A stretch of 64,000 nt of DNA from Maribacter litoralis (GTDB taxonomy: Bacteria > Bacteroidota > Bacteroidia > Flavobacteriales > Flavobacteriaceae): positions 868,001-932,000 of the forward strand of contig NZ_QCZD01000002.1 in the NCBI RefSeq assembly GCF_003075045.1, in the 5' to 3' direction. The notes beneath the pieces were generated by a model. That model was given only the letters and a program-made list of their open reading frames with translations, was not told the origin of the DNA and did not search any database. The translations under genes were made by a program, and so were the position numbers. Positions 45,906 to 54,652 of the stretch are shown in pieces (within the stretch, counting starts at the first letter, position 1; each line of letters opens with the position of its first letter).

Positions 45906-46538
45906 CTAATCATCATGGTCCATAAGCTCTTGTAGTTTTTCATAAAACTGACCAACATGTAAGCCATCTGCCAAACCATGGTGTACATGAACGGAAACGG
46001 ACATCTGTTGTTTACCATCTACCGTGGTCATTTTACCAAAACTAATTTTAGGGCAACTATCGGGAAAATCATAATTTCTTGCATGGGATAACGATGTAAA
46101 ATCGATCCATGGCAAAGACGAGAAATGAATTACGTTTTCTCCTGATAAGGCGGGCATAAGGCTGTTGGAGTTTTTTACCTCTTCTATTCTGGGTGCCGCA
46201 AGGTCACAAAATGTTTTAAAATCTTCGTTATAATCTAAATAAGAGAAACCAAAAGTACCGTTAGCACGATCTATGGTGGGCGATGCATTTACGACCTCAT
46301 ATTCATAAACTTTGCCATTATCTATGCGATACCTAAATGCCGATATACTGTTTGCGGCTTTTAAAGATTTATGTAAGTAGTACATAAAGAAAGAATACCC
46401 GTTTTCTTTAGACTTTTTGTAAGCTAACGAACAATCTATTTTTGCCGTAATTCCAAAGAAAGGCTCACTGAACTTTGAAAAAAACTCAAAGTGTTCTTTT
46501 CTAGACCATTCATCAATATTTAGTTCTTTACGCATCAT
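45906..46538 (-). CDS. Chloramphenicol acetyltransferase-like protein (CatA family)
   Basis: This 210-residue protein matches type A chloramphenicol O-acetyltransferases in length and layout, starting with RKEHFEFFSKFSEPFFGIT and ending with the active-site segment VHVHHGLADGLHVGQF (HHxxxDG at residues 186-192). The histidine in this motif acts as general base in acetyl transfer from acetyl-CoA. Bacteroidota carry many chromosomal CatA-like proteins, and drug resistance is not certain. It begins the accessory strip that follows the FUSC gene, with which it is convergent. Confidence 0.85.
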   Translation of the reverse strand: MMRKELNIDEWSRKEHFEFFSKFSEPFFGITAKIDCSLAYKKSKENGYSFFMYYLHKSLKAANSISAFRYRIDNGKVYEYEVVNASPTIDRANGTFGFSYLDYNEDFKTFCDLAAPRIEEVKNSNSLMPALSGENVIHFSSLPWIDFTSLSHARNYDFPDSCPKISFGKMTTVDGKQQMSVSVHVHHGLADGLHVGQFYEKLQELMDHDD

Positions 46539-46600
46539 TTAATTTTCGTTCAAATTGAATTTTAGCTTACAAGATATTGGTTATGGGCGTAATCAAAAAG

Positions 46601-47132
46601 TTATTTTACAGTATATCTTACAAGCACTTCATTATCTAGAATAACATTGGTTGTCCAAATAAATTTACCATCGTTGCCAGGGTCATCAAATAGTGTAGTG
46701 AAATTGGTGTAAGAAGGTTTGTTGGCTACACCTATGGTTTCATTGGTGTATATTGATGCATCTTGCCAATTGGAGTCATCGAAATCGGTTTGCATCCAAC
46801 CATCTGGAATCTGCCAATGCATGAGTTATATAAATCTGTGGTATACGGAGAACTTTCATTCGTATAATTGGTTTTTGCAGCTGCGGTCCATTTTTACCAT
46901 CACTAGAAGTAATTTCACCAACATCTGTTTTTCTGCCACGATCACATAAATACAAATCTTCTGCTATTGTAGTGGGTATGCCCTGGCTTACACTTGCAGT
47001 ACCCGTATATGCTTTTGTTACTGGCTTATCTTTACATTCACCAGTTTTATTTTTAGGCTTCTTTTCTGCACAACCAATAACCAATAATAGTATTAGAAAA
47101 AATTTGAGTTTTGTTAAAGGCGTTGTATTCAT
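46601..47132 (-). pseudogene. Lipoprotein gene broken by two frameshifts
   Basis: The upstream part (start 47132) encodes a lipoprotein signal (VIGC) and reads in frame to about 46890. A second frame then continues with WTAAAKTNYTNESSPYTTD, and a third (46601-46822) supplies MHWQIPDGWMQTDFDDSNWQ to the end. Each junction needs one added base, near 46889-46894 and 46822-46826. The restored protein would be about 177 residues and ends in a jelly-roll-like region (FIWTTNVILDNEVLVRYTV). No function is known to me. Sequencing errors could also explain the breaks. Confidence 0.75.
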
Positions 47133-47268
47133 TTATAGAATTTAATAACCTGTTCTAGTCATTATTCAGGTTTGCTATTAATATAATATGGTGATTTTTA
47201 AAAAATAAAAATATTAAGTGAAATAGACCTTTTGGCATTTAAGTGCTTACGGAAAATAGGTTATGTTA

Positions 47269-47742
47269 CTATGTCTTTTTCTTGATGGTAAATGATGCCG
47301 TTAACCCTACACTAAAATTTCTTGGTAATTTTTCAACCCCAAAAATTGCTCTTGAATGTTTGCCTTTTTCCTCTAATACCTTAACGAACAGATCTGATGC
47401 TCCGTTGACAACAATGGGCGAGTCGTCCCAATCCGGTCCTGATTGAAAATAAGCATCAATGTGGTTAAGTCCTACAATATTTTCAAAACCTATTTTATGG
47501 TCTATTTGAGCCAAAACATTTAAGGCACATAATTCCATTGCTTTATACCCTTGTTCCGTAGTGATTTCTTTTCCTAATCTACCTTGATAAAGATAGTTTT
47601 GGTTCAATATTGGGAATTGAATTGCGATGTAAGCAATATTTTCTCGCACATTTACTGAAACATAACTGCCACCGGGTGTTGATACCTTTGGGAGTTGCAG
47701 CCCTAAATTTTTCAAGTTTTCTTTTGGGGTCATAATTGACAC
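47269..47742 (-). CDS. RidA/YjgF-family protein
   Basis: This 157-residue protein belongs to the YjgF/YER057c/UK114 family of small trimeric enzymes, many of which hydrolyse reactive imines or enamines. The opening LGLQLPKVSTPGGSYVSV, GRLGKEITTEQGYKAMELCALNVLAQI and HSRAIFGVEKLPRNFSV are typical of the longer RidA subfamily. The arginine expected in active RidA (HSRAIFGV) is present. It stands alone in the accessory strip, and its true substrate is unknown. Confidence 0.88.
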   Translation of the reverse strand: MSIMTPKENLKNLGLQLPKVSTPGGSYVSVNVRENIAYIAIQFPILNQNYLYQGRLGKEITTEQGYKAMELCALNVLAQIDHKIGFENIVGLNHIDAYFQSGPDWDDSPIVVNGASDLFVKVLEEKGKHSRAIFGVEKLPRNFSVGLTASFTIKKKT

Positions 47743-47818
47743 TTTTGTTTTGTCTTATTTTTTCAATAATACTACTGGGTTCTTGGTGGTAAATCACCTT
47801 TTTTTGACCATTACCTTT

Positions 47819-48568
47819 TTAGATTTCTATATCAAAATAGTGCTTCAATTTAGATTCAAACTCACGCTCATCAAAGTTGATTTCTTCTTCATTTTCAAGG
47901 TGAGTAATTTTTAATTGCGAATTATTCAGAGTTATTCTTCCGTTAGTTTTTGCTATTGAGATTAGTTTTTTCTTCGTGAAATGGGAATGTTCACTAGTCT
48001 GATGAAATTCGCATCTTTTGCTGAATTCAGAAAGTTTGCGCTCTTCGTTTTTAAATATGTATTGGGGTAATACATTAGTGTCCTTTACTTCATTTATTCG
48101 GTAATACTCTTTGTTGAATTTATCAAATTGAAACTTTCCAAAGCTATCGGAGATGGTTTGATTCATTTCTAATTTTAAAGGTTCTAAAGAAAATTTTCCA
48201 AAACCTACATCAACTAAAAACTGTTTGTTTTCCAAATTCACGATTATTGCCAAATGGTCATATTCAGGACTATAGTCATCGTCTTTTATATGTACTCTAG
48301 CTGATATTAATTTTGCATCAAAGCCAATTTGTTTTAATAGACTGTGAAAAAGTCCGTTGAGTTCGTAACAAAATCCTCCACGTCTTTCCTTTACTATTTT
48401 TTGATAAATGTCTGGTACCGATAGCTTTATTTTTCTGTTATAATGTATGTCTAAATTTTCGAATGGAACATTTAAAAGATATTTTCTTTGAAGTTTAAAA
48501 AGAACATTTTTATGTAGTGCGATAGTGTCTTTAAAATCAATTCTATTTAAATAAGCTTGTACATCCAT
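47819..48568 (-). CDS. Arylamine N-acetyltransferase
   Basis: This 249-residue enzyme transfers acetyl from acetyl-CoA to arylamines or hydrazines. The catalytic triad is complete: C67 (RRGGFCYELN), H105 (YDHLAIIV) and D120 (FLVDVGFG). Length is slightly below the usual 260-280 residues because of a short C-terminal domain. The start lies one base after the stop of a 35-codon open frame on the same strand. It is one of several small-molecule acetyltransferase or detoxification genes in this strip. Confidence 0.92.
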   Translation of the reverse strand: MDVQAYLNRIDFKDTIALHKNVLFKLQRKYLLNVPFENLDIHYNRKIKLSVPDIYQKIVKERRGGFCYELNGLFHSLLKQIGFDAKLISARVHIKDDDYSPEYDHLAIIVNLENKQFLVDVGFGKFSLEPLKLEMNQTISDSFGKFQFDKFNKEYYRINEVKDTNVLPQYIFKNEERKLSEFSKRCEFHQTSEHSHFTKKKLISIAKTNGRITLNNSQLKITHLENEEEINFDEREFESKLKHYFDIEI

Positions 48569-48569
48569 A

Positions 48570-48677
48570 CTATTCTATCGATGTTATGAACTTATTCAAT
48601 TTATTTCGTACTGAAATTGGGATTGTTCCATTTTCAACCCAACAGTGCACATCTGAAATATAAATTACTTTGTTCAT
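48570..48677 (-). CDS. Possible 35-aa small ORF upstream of the N-acetyltransferase
   Basis: An ATG at 48677 opens a 35-codon frame (MNKVIYISDVHCWVENG...) that ends with TAG one base before the acetyltransferase start. The composition looks protein-like. It may be a coupled leader peptide, or the remnant of a longer gene. I recognise no family, and support is weak. Confidence 0.25.
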   Translation of the reverse strand: MNKVIYISDVHCWVENGTIPISVRNKLNKFITSIE

Positions 48678-48766
48678 TTGTATTTATCTATACAAGTATT
48701 GTTTCCTAAAGAAAATTAGACTTCGCAAATATGCGAGCATTAATTAAGCAATAAATCGCAAATATG

Positions 48767-49189
48767 TTAAACGGTGTTAGCAATAGTATTTTTCACTATT
48801 ATTTCATTCAGTTTCTGTTGGTCAGATTTTGCAATTTTATTCAAATCAAACGTAACTGTAGTTCCGTTTTCTTTCGTTATAATCAACTTTTTTTCTATCA
48901 GTTCCGTCTTTTTGATTTCATCAAATCTTAATGTTTTTCCCATAAATGAATTAATACGGACAACAACTCCTTTTTTATTCCATTGAACATAGTTTTTATA
49001 CCAAAACATTTTACTGAAGTAAATCACCTGAAGGAAAAAGCCGATTGCACTTATACTTTTGTTCAATTTCGGGTTTTCAAATTCAATTAACTCAAAACTC
49101 CCTATCAAAATAAAAATTAATGAAAGGATTAGAATAACAATCCAAATCCAATTATTCATATTGTCAAATTGTATTTTTTTCGTTTCCAT
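48767..49189 (-). CDS. Small membrane protein of unknown function
   Basis: This 140-residue protein has two hydrophobic segments (about 13-34 and 44-60) followed by a soluble beta-rich tail (about 65-130, KKGVVVRINSFMGKTLRFDEIKKTELIEKKLIITKENG), which resembles a bacterial PH-like domain. I cannot give a function. The last codons overlap a GTGTTAGC sequence shared with the 107-bp repeats nearby. Confidence 0.6.
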   Translation of the reverse strand: METKKIQFDNMNNWIWIVILILSLIFILIGSFELIEFENPKLNKSISAIGFFLQVIYFSKMFWYKNYVQWNKKGVVVRINSFMGKTLRFDEIKKTELIEKKLIITKENGTTVTFDLNKIAKSDQQKLNEIIVKNTIANTV

Positions 49190-49210
49190 CTGTGATTAAT
49201 TTATGTTATT

Positions 49211-49317
49211 GTCAACAAGTTCGTATAAGGTTGGTTACGATGTTTAAGCACCTAATTTAATAAATACAAAATGAATGAAAAATCTGTAAGGATTTTTGTA
49301 GGTATGCTAGTGTTAGC
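49211..49317. repeat. 107-bp direct repeat, copy A
   Basis: This intergenic segment matches copy B (50663-50769) at 93 of 107 positions without gaps. It begins GTCAACAAGTTCGTATAA and ends GTAGGTATGCTAGTGTTAGC. The two ends are an imperfect inverted repeat (GYTAACA against TGTTAGC). It lies between the small membrane protein gene and the 3' end of the SDR gene. Confidence 0.9.
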
Positions 49318-49351
49318 AATAAATTAAACGAGGTGTTGACTACTGGCTTTT

Positions 49352-49954
49352 TCAATCGTAAATTCTAATTATTTCGCCATTTCCTTTTCCGTTTACACTT
49401 CTTACATAGCCGTTAATTACTTTTTTCATTGGTATCGGATTGTGTCCTGGAAAATAGTCTTTGTATTTGTCGTAAGCATCTTCTACCATTCCAGAAGAAA
49501 CAACATTTACTCTAATTCCGTTTTCAATTTCAAGTGCAACCGCTTGTACAAAACTATGAATTCCACCATTTACCATTGCAGCACTTGTTGTTTTTACAAC
49601 TGGATCATCTGCTAAAATTCCTGTGGAAAGAGTTATGGAACCATTTGAATTTAAATAATTCTGTCCGATGCGTACAAGGTTTACTTGCCCCATTAATTTA
49701 CTTTTCAAACCTATGTAATAATCATCTTCGGTAAGTTCATTAAAATCAGCCCATTTGGCTTCTCCAGCGATACAAATTATAGCATCCACTTTTCCAATGT
49801 CATCAAACATTGATTTTATTGAACTACTATCGGCTATATCGACATTCACATCTCCATTGGTTCGTCCAGCGATTAAAATTTCGTTTTTTTCTTTAAAATG
49901 TGAAACAACAGTTTTTCCTACTGTTCCGTTTCCTCCAATTATTAAAATTTTCAT
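49352..49954 (-). CDS. Short-chain dehydrogenase-like protein with atypical active site
   Basis: This 200-residue Rossmann protein has a GGNGTVGK nucleotide-binding motif at residues 7-14 and CIAGEAKW in place of the NNAG motif. Where SDR enzymes carry YxxxK it reads SAAMVNGG, so both catalytic residues are missing; the serine in LSTGIL remains. A subfamily with this pattern is common beside ArsR-type regulators, as here. It is probably NAD(P)-binding, with unknown activity. The direct-repeat copies flank this gene and the next two. Confidence 0.82.
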   Translation of the reverse strand: MKILIIGGNGTVGKTVVSHFKEKNEILIAGRTNGDVNVDIADSSSIKSMFDDIGKVDAIICIAGEAKWADFNELTEDDYYIGLKSKLMGQVNLVRIGQNYLNSNGSITLSTGILADDPVVKTTSAAMVNGGIHSFVQAVALEIENGIRVNVVSSGMVEDAYDKYKDYFPGHNPIPMKKVINGYVRSVNGKGNGEIIRIYD

Positions 49955-49964
49955 TTTTTTATTT

Positions 49965-50234
49965 TTACGTTAAACATTTAGTCTTGTTGCATTTCTCTTT
50001 TTTATTTCTTGACTTATATATCGTTAAAGTTGCAATGACACTCCAAAGTAAATTAGTTACAAATGGTGGAATTGCATTATAGTAATAACAGTTTATAGCT
50101 ATTAAAAGTCCTCCTAGCAAGTTCAAATACTTACCATAATCTACATACTTTTTATTTTCAATTAAGGTTAGGGCATAGGCAAGGATTATTAACCCTGAAC
50201 CAGACCAACCTAAAATGTCAATTAATAACTTCAT
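49965..50234 (-). CDS. Small membrane protein, CBU_0592-like
   Basis: This 89-residue protein has about three hydrophobic helices and the pattern LGWSGSGLIILAYALT...NLLGGLLIAINCYYYNAIPPFVTNLLWSVIA. This matches a widespread family of unknown function often called CBU_0592-like. The C-terminal tail is basic (KSRNKKEKCNKTK). It starts 44 bp after the ArsR regulator on the same strand and 10 bp before the SDR gene, so the three are probably an operon. Confidence 0.75.
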   Translation of the reverse strand: MKLLIDILGWSGSGLIILAYALTLIENKKYVDYGKYLNLLGGLLIAINCYYYNAIPPFVTNLLWSVIATLTIYKSRNKKEKCNKTKCLT

Positions 50235-50278
50235 AGTTTGTTATATTGCGAAATGTCGATATGTAATCGTAAATTTTT

Positions 50279-50581
50279 TTACGTTAAAAAATCAGTAAAC
50301 TCCTTAATTGTCTTTTCATTCCTTTTTAAGTAAGACCATTTTCCGTGTCTTGTTGATATTAAAAGTCCGCACTTTTCCATATTGGTTAGATAAGTTGAAA
50401 TGGTCGACTGTGATAATCCAGCTTTTTCTTGAATATAGGTAACACAAACACCATCATTAAAATGCTTTAATGTCTCGTGTGGCGGAAAATGTTTCTCTGG
50501 TTCTTTCAACCATTCTAATATCTGAAACCTGGTTTGGTTCGATAAACATTTACCGATTTCTGTCGCTATTTTCAAATTCAT
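50279..50581 (-). CDS. ArsR-family winged-helix transcriptional regulator
   Basis: I choose the ATG at 50581, giving 100 residues (MNLKIATEIGKCLSNQTRFQ), over a longer frame from 50626 whose extra 15 residues look non-homologous. The domain has the ArsR fold: CLSNQTRFQILEWL, then helix-turn-helix VTYIQEKAGLSQSTISTYLTNMEKCGLL and a wing (STRHGKWSYLKRNE). It probably represses the operon with the small membrane protein and SDR genes. The metal-binding cysteine motif of classic ArsR is not evident, so the signal is unknown. Confidence 0.88.
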   Translation of the reverse strand: MNLKIATEIGKCLSNQTRFQILEWLKEPEKHFPPHETLKHFNDGVCVTYIQEKAGLSQSTISTYLTNMEKCGLLISTRHGKWSYLKRNEKTIKEFTDFLT

Positions 50582-50662
50582 ACCTTTAATATATCTATAA
50601 TTCTCGATATATAAAAATGAAAGCATAATAATATTTGAAGTGCAATGTTTATATAGTTGGTT

Positions 50663-50769
50663 GTTAACAAGTTCGTATAAAGCTAGTTACGATGTTCAAG
50701 CATCTAATTTCGTAAATACAAAGCCAATGAAAAATCTGTGAAGTTTTTTGTAGGTATGCTAGTGTTAGC
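50663..50769. repeat. 107-bp direct repeat, copy B
   Basis: Second copy of the 49211-49317 element, in the same orientation, 93/107 identical. It begins GTTAACAAGTTCGTATAA and ends GTAGGTATGCTAGTGTTAGC. It lies between the ArsR gene and the broken serine hydrolase gene. Together the copies bracket a 1.35-kb segment holding three genes. Confidence 0.9.
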
Positions 50770-50804
50770 TATAGTAGATTGTTGGTAGTATTAAAGAAGT
50801 AATC

Positions 50805-51275
50805 CTATACAATTGAATAAGTTTTGTCTACTAGTCTATGCTTAAAAAAGTCGTTGTTATTTAAAAGCATTACAATTGTTAAGGGGAGCTTTCGGTCATA
50901 AATCACGAAAGTATTTGTCCCATACCAAAGTCCGGTTGAAAGAGCTAATGAATCAGTCACTTCCTAACCCATCGCATAGGATGATTCTTTATCTAATAGA
51001 CTTTTTAAATCTTCTGAATGCAATTCGATGTTCATTGAAATTGGCTTGAAAATTAATTCATGTGATTCTTTAGTTAATAGAGATTTATTACGCAGTTTCT
51101 CAATATAATTAGCATAATCATTCAATCTAAGATAGATACCTCCAGCTCCAATTACTTCATCCATCCGATGACCTTCAACAGATTGCCATTGATTTAAGCT
51201 GTCTCTCTCATAACGGAATACATATTCTGGAATATTCGAGAAATCGGCATTATCAATGAATTGAGTTTTGATCAT
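50805..51275 (-). pseudogene. Remnant of a class C beta-lactamase-like serine hydrolase
   Basis: The frame from 51275 encodes MIKTQFIDNADFSNIP and continues through GAGGIYLRLNDYANYIEKL to SYAMG, then meets a TAG at about 50961. The same frame goes on as EVTDSLALSTGLWYGTNTF and LPLTIVMLLNNND, which is the expected C-terminal strand region, ending at 50805. The N-terminal half with the SxxK catalytic motif is missing, and a TAA lies just upstream in frame. This is a decayed gene. Confidence 0.8.
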
Positions 51276-51391
51276 TCCGGCTTAATTGAAAACATGCTTT
51301 TTTTATAATTTTCATTGGCCGTTCCACTGAGCTTTGAATTATTTAAAAACCAATTAATTAGGCATTTTTTTTATGTGATATTATACTCACA

Positions 51392-52156
51392 TTATTTTAT
51401 TTCATTCTCAATCAGTTTTAAAATAGAATCTAAATCTTCCATTAGGGGTTGATAATGTGCTTTTTCCATTGCCTTAGCTGTTAGCACAAACATTAAAATA
51501 TTATTTTCAAACTTCCTCGAATTTAATAGTTCTAGATTACTAATATTCTGCTCTGTTTTTTGTAAACCTATTTCTTGGTTTACACCGGTTAGGTCAAAGA
51601 TTGTTCTCAGACTGTTATCATTTGTTCTAAAAATGTCAAGAACTTTTTCCCTTTGGATGCCAAGTTCATTTTCCTGTTTTGAGACATCTTCTATTGTTGA
51701 AATCCAATTGGTAAGTTGTATTCTTAAGTCATTATTTGAAATGTCTTTCAAGCTCCCAGAGTTTATTATCTCGTGTAAAAGGGAGTTGTTAGGGTTAAAA
51801 GAAATATCAGATGAAAATGCATTGAACAATAATTCAGAAAAATGCTTTTCCGATGGTGATTCATTTTTATTACCAACATATTTTAATAACTTCTTTGCTC
51901 CTTGGAAATTACTTTTGTTAACTTCAATCAATTCACTTAATTTAACTTTACTGATTTGAAATTCTGCTCTTAAACCATTCAAATACGTTTGCTCTTTTTC
52001 TTGAATAACCCGATTTTGATTCATGTTATTGATGGCAAGAGCAATCAAAATTCCAATAACAACAAGAATTATTTCTCCTATTGCATAAATTAGATATTTG
52101 CTGAAGTTATTATCAGATAGTAATTTTTGCCTTATTTTTCTAAAGAATTTTATCAT
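51392..52156 (-). CDS. DUF6090-type membrane-anchored protein
   Basis: This 254-residue protein has a basic start (MIKFFRKIRQKLL), the signature YAIGEIILVVIGILIALAINN membrane segment (about 23-43) and a long helical periplasmic part (about 50-254). This is the DUF6090 family, very frequent in Flavobacteriia and usually found beside mobile or accessory genes. Its function is unknown. It stands alone at the edge of the accessory strip. Confidence 0.85.
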   Translation of the reverse strand: MIKFFRKIRQKLLSDNNFSKYLIYAIGEIILVVIGILIALAINNMNQNRVIQEKEQTYLNGLRAEFQISKVKLSELIEVNKSNFQGAKKLLKYVGNKNESPSEKHFSELLFNAFSSDISFNPNNSLLHEIINSGSLKDISNNDLRIQLTNWISTIEDVSKQENELGIQREKVLDIFRTNDNSLRTIFDLTGVNQEIGLQKTEQNISNLELLNSRKFENNILMFVLTAKAMEKAHYQPLMEDLDSILKLIENEIK

Positions 52157-52350
52157 TGGTTAAAGGTTGTTCATAAAGAAGTACAACACATAAAAAAATG
52201 CAATAGGCGTTATTTGTAAGAAAGATACAATTTTCCTTGAAATTCAATAACTAAGGGCTTTTGAAATATATAGCCGTTGAGCAATAATTATTACAAGCCG
52301 TTATATTTGTTTTTATATATTTTGCTCAATAGAATATCGCTATAAAAAAA

Positions 52351-53601
52351 TTAATTTTCAACGGAAATGGAAGGCACCGGAATTTCATAAACCTGTAAGT
52401 GAAAATAGGGTAGGGCGGCCAGTAGGTGATCAAAGATATCTGCCATTACATATTCATAGTTTTCCCATCGTTTATCTGAGCTAAACGCATAGACTTCTAA
52501 GGGTATACCTTGCGGAGTTGGGGGTAATTGACGTACCATTAAGGTCATACCTTTATTTACGGCAGAATGGTTTTCTAAATAATCGTTTACGTATTTTCTG
52601 AACACGCCTATGTTGGTCAAATTTCTGCCGTTTATAGCGAGTTCTTTATTGATGTCGTTAGAAGTGTTGTAAGAATTGATCTGCTCGTTTCTTGTTTTAA
52701 GGTACGGTGCTATTAATTGTATTTTTTCAAACTCCGCTATATCTGTTTCTGAAAGAAAGCGTATACTTTTTTGACTTATGATCAAGGCTCGTTTTATACG
52801 TCTACCGCCAGAATCTTGCATGCCACGCCAGTTCTTAAAAGAATCGGATATTAAGGCATAGGTAGGTATGGTGGTAATGGTCTTATCAAAATTCTGCACT
52901 TTTACCGTTGCCAAAGATATTTCTATAACATCGCCATCTGCCCCGAATTTGTCAAAACTGATCCAGTCGCCAATACGTACCATATCGTTAATGCTTACCT
53001 GTATACTGGCAACTAGCCCCAAAATGGAATCCTTAAAAATTAAAAGTATAACTGCAGACCCCGCACCAAGAGCGGTAAAGAATTTCCAAACCTTAATTTC
53101 TGTTATAATGGCGAAAATGGTAAATATGCCTACCACCCAGGCAAAGATCATAAATACCTGTATGTAACTCCCCATAGGCTTATCTCTAAACCTTGGCTTG
53201 GTCTTTAGATAATCATTGATACTGGTAAACACACTTTTAACCACATACAGTGCTAAGATTACAAAAAGCACATGTAGAAATTTCATGGTTATTTCAGCTG
53301 CAAAATCAAAACCTATAAAGCCAAATGGCACAAATTCTATAAGTGTACTTAAAGGGATAATGTGCGCCAAATACCTCGGTACTCTATTCGCCACTAAAAA
53401 ATTATCGAAATTGGTTTTCGATTTTCTTGCTAACTTCAGTGATAGGGAACGTAGTACTTTCCAGATTAAGAGGTCCAAGAACCACGCCAATACCAAAGCA
53501 ATGACTAATAGTATGGCTAAATTTAGGTATGATGCCGCAGTATCGCTAAGACCCGCTTCCACAAGATAATTAAAGAGTATTCTATGAAAATCGTCGTTCA
53601 T
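52351..53601 (-). CDS. MscS-family mechanosensitive channel (YbdG-like)
   Basis: This 416-residue protein has about five N-terminal hydrophobic segments followed by the MscS pore helix and beta domain: TALGAGSAVILLIFKDSILGLVASIQVSINDMVRIGDWISF (about residues 165-215) is the family signature. The large C-terminal part and the overall length match the miniconductance branch YbdG/YnaI-like. Such channels release solutes under osmotic down-shock. It lies at the start of the stress gene cluster with the universal stress protein. Confidence 0.9.
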   Translation of the reverse strand: MNDDFHRILFNYLVEAGLSDTAASYLNLAILLVIALVLAWFLDLLIWKVLRSLSLKLARKSKTNFDNFLVANRVPRYLAHIIPLSTLIEFVPFGFIGFDFAAEITMKFLHVLFVILALYVVKSVFTSINDYLKTKPRFRDKPMGSYIQVFMIFAWVVGIFTIFAIITEIKVWKFFTALGAGSAVILLIFKDSILGLVASIQVSINDMVRIGDWISFDKFGADGDVIEISLATVKVQNFDKTITTIPTYALISDSFKNWRGMQDSGGRRIKRALIISQKSIRFLSETDIAEFEKIQLIAPYLKTRNEQINSYNTSNDINKELAINGRNLTNIGVFRKYVNDYLENHSAVNKGMTLMVRQLPPTPQGIPLEVYAFSSDKRWENYEYVMADIFDHLLAALPYFHLQVYEIPVPSISVEN

Positions 53602-53675
53602 TATCAGGTTCTTTTTATGCTCGGCAAAGGTACAATTTGCCTAAGTAAGAACCCGAAGCAGTTAAGGTAATTTTA

Positions 53676-54524
53676 TCATTTGCTATGTATAGCCAATACT
53701 GGTACATCTGCATAGTAACCCAAATTGTTAAGCGATATTCTGCCAAAATTGAGACGATCCCAAAATGATGGCTTTTTATCTACATAGCTGATCATGTTAG
53801 AATGCCTTATTGCTACAAAACAATTCACCGCGGTAGCAATTTTTACGTTGCGCATAGTGGTGAAACTGTGCGCTACGCCTTTTAATTGTTTGCGTATTTG
53901 CACTTTGTTTCTTTTTTGGGTAAACGATAAACTATTAGGTTGCTCCATGCTCAACACCTGTATGCTGGCATTGCTTAATTTGGCTAACTGTACCAAATAT
54001 TTAATTTCAGATTTTTTGATATTGGTTTTAAAGTTTGTGGTTAACACAATTTCTTTGGGCTGATCAAAATTAACGTTGCCGGGAACTATTAAAATGGGAT
54101 TTTCCCTTACGTTTTTCAATATATCCAAGGTATGTTGTCCGTAAGAAGCTTCATTTTTATTAGCCAAACCTTTTGCACCTAAAACAATAAGGTCGAACTG
54201 AATTTTTTTATTCAAATTCTTAACTGCGCTCAATAATGATATTGACTCCGAAACCGCATGAAATTTATGGTTTTCATTTTTATTTAAATGGGATATTTTA
54301 GCGATTAACTCCCTAAGCTTTTCCTTAGATTTAATAGCCGACATTTTATTGAATGCCTCATCAGGATCAAGTAAGGATAAACTATCTAGCCCATAAGTTT
54401 CTTTCGAATAGGTGTGTAATATATAAAAAGAGCACTTTCTGTCTTCAAATAATTTTATGGCGTAAAGTATGGCATTCCATGAATTATTTGAGAAATCTGT
54501 GGGTATTAAAATACTATTTTCCAT
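53676..54524 (-). CDS. Universal stress protein, tandem Usp domains
   Basis: This 282-residue cytosolic protein has two UspA-like domains. The first (about 1-150) is well conserved: ILIPTDFSNNSWNAILYA at the start and LGAKGLANKNEASYGQHTLDILKN with the ATP-binding G-x2-G region. The second (about 160-282) is degenerate but ends in GYYADVPVLAIHS, the usual final strand. Usp proteins act in starvation and stress survival. It is flanked by the MscS channel and a GreA-like gene. Confidence 0.9.
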   Translation of the reverse strand: MENSILIPTDFSNNSWNAILYAIKLFEDRKCSFYILHTYSKETYGLDSLSLLDPDEAFNKMSAIKSKEKLRELIAKISHLNKNENHKFHAVSESISLLSAVKNLNKKIQFDLIVLGAKGLANKNEASYGQHTLDILKNVRENPILIVPGNVNFDQPKEIVLTTNFKTNIKKSEIKYLVQLAKLSNASIQVLSMEQPNSLSFTQKRNKVQIRKQLKGVAHSFTTMRNVKIATAVNCFVAIRHSNMISYVDKKPSFWDRLNFGRISLNNLGYYADVPVLAIHSK

Positions 54525-54652
54525 ATGGTTTGTTTTAGTTTTTGTTTGTGCTCTTTTTAATAGTACGGGTTCGTATTAGACCTTGGTGTACTCATCTTTT
54601 GATATTATGTTTTCTTCATTGTATTCACATATGTAATACCATTGTGTTGTCG

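Noticed and set aside
46601..46822. Separate 73-residue gene starting MHWQIPDGW.
   Set aside because: It is the tail of the frameshifted lipoprotein gene, not an independent gene; it lacks any signal and begins in mid-domain.
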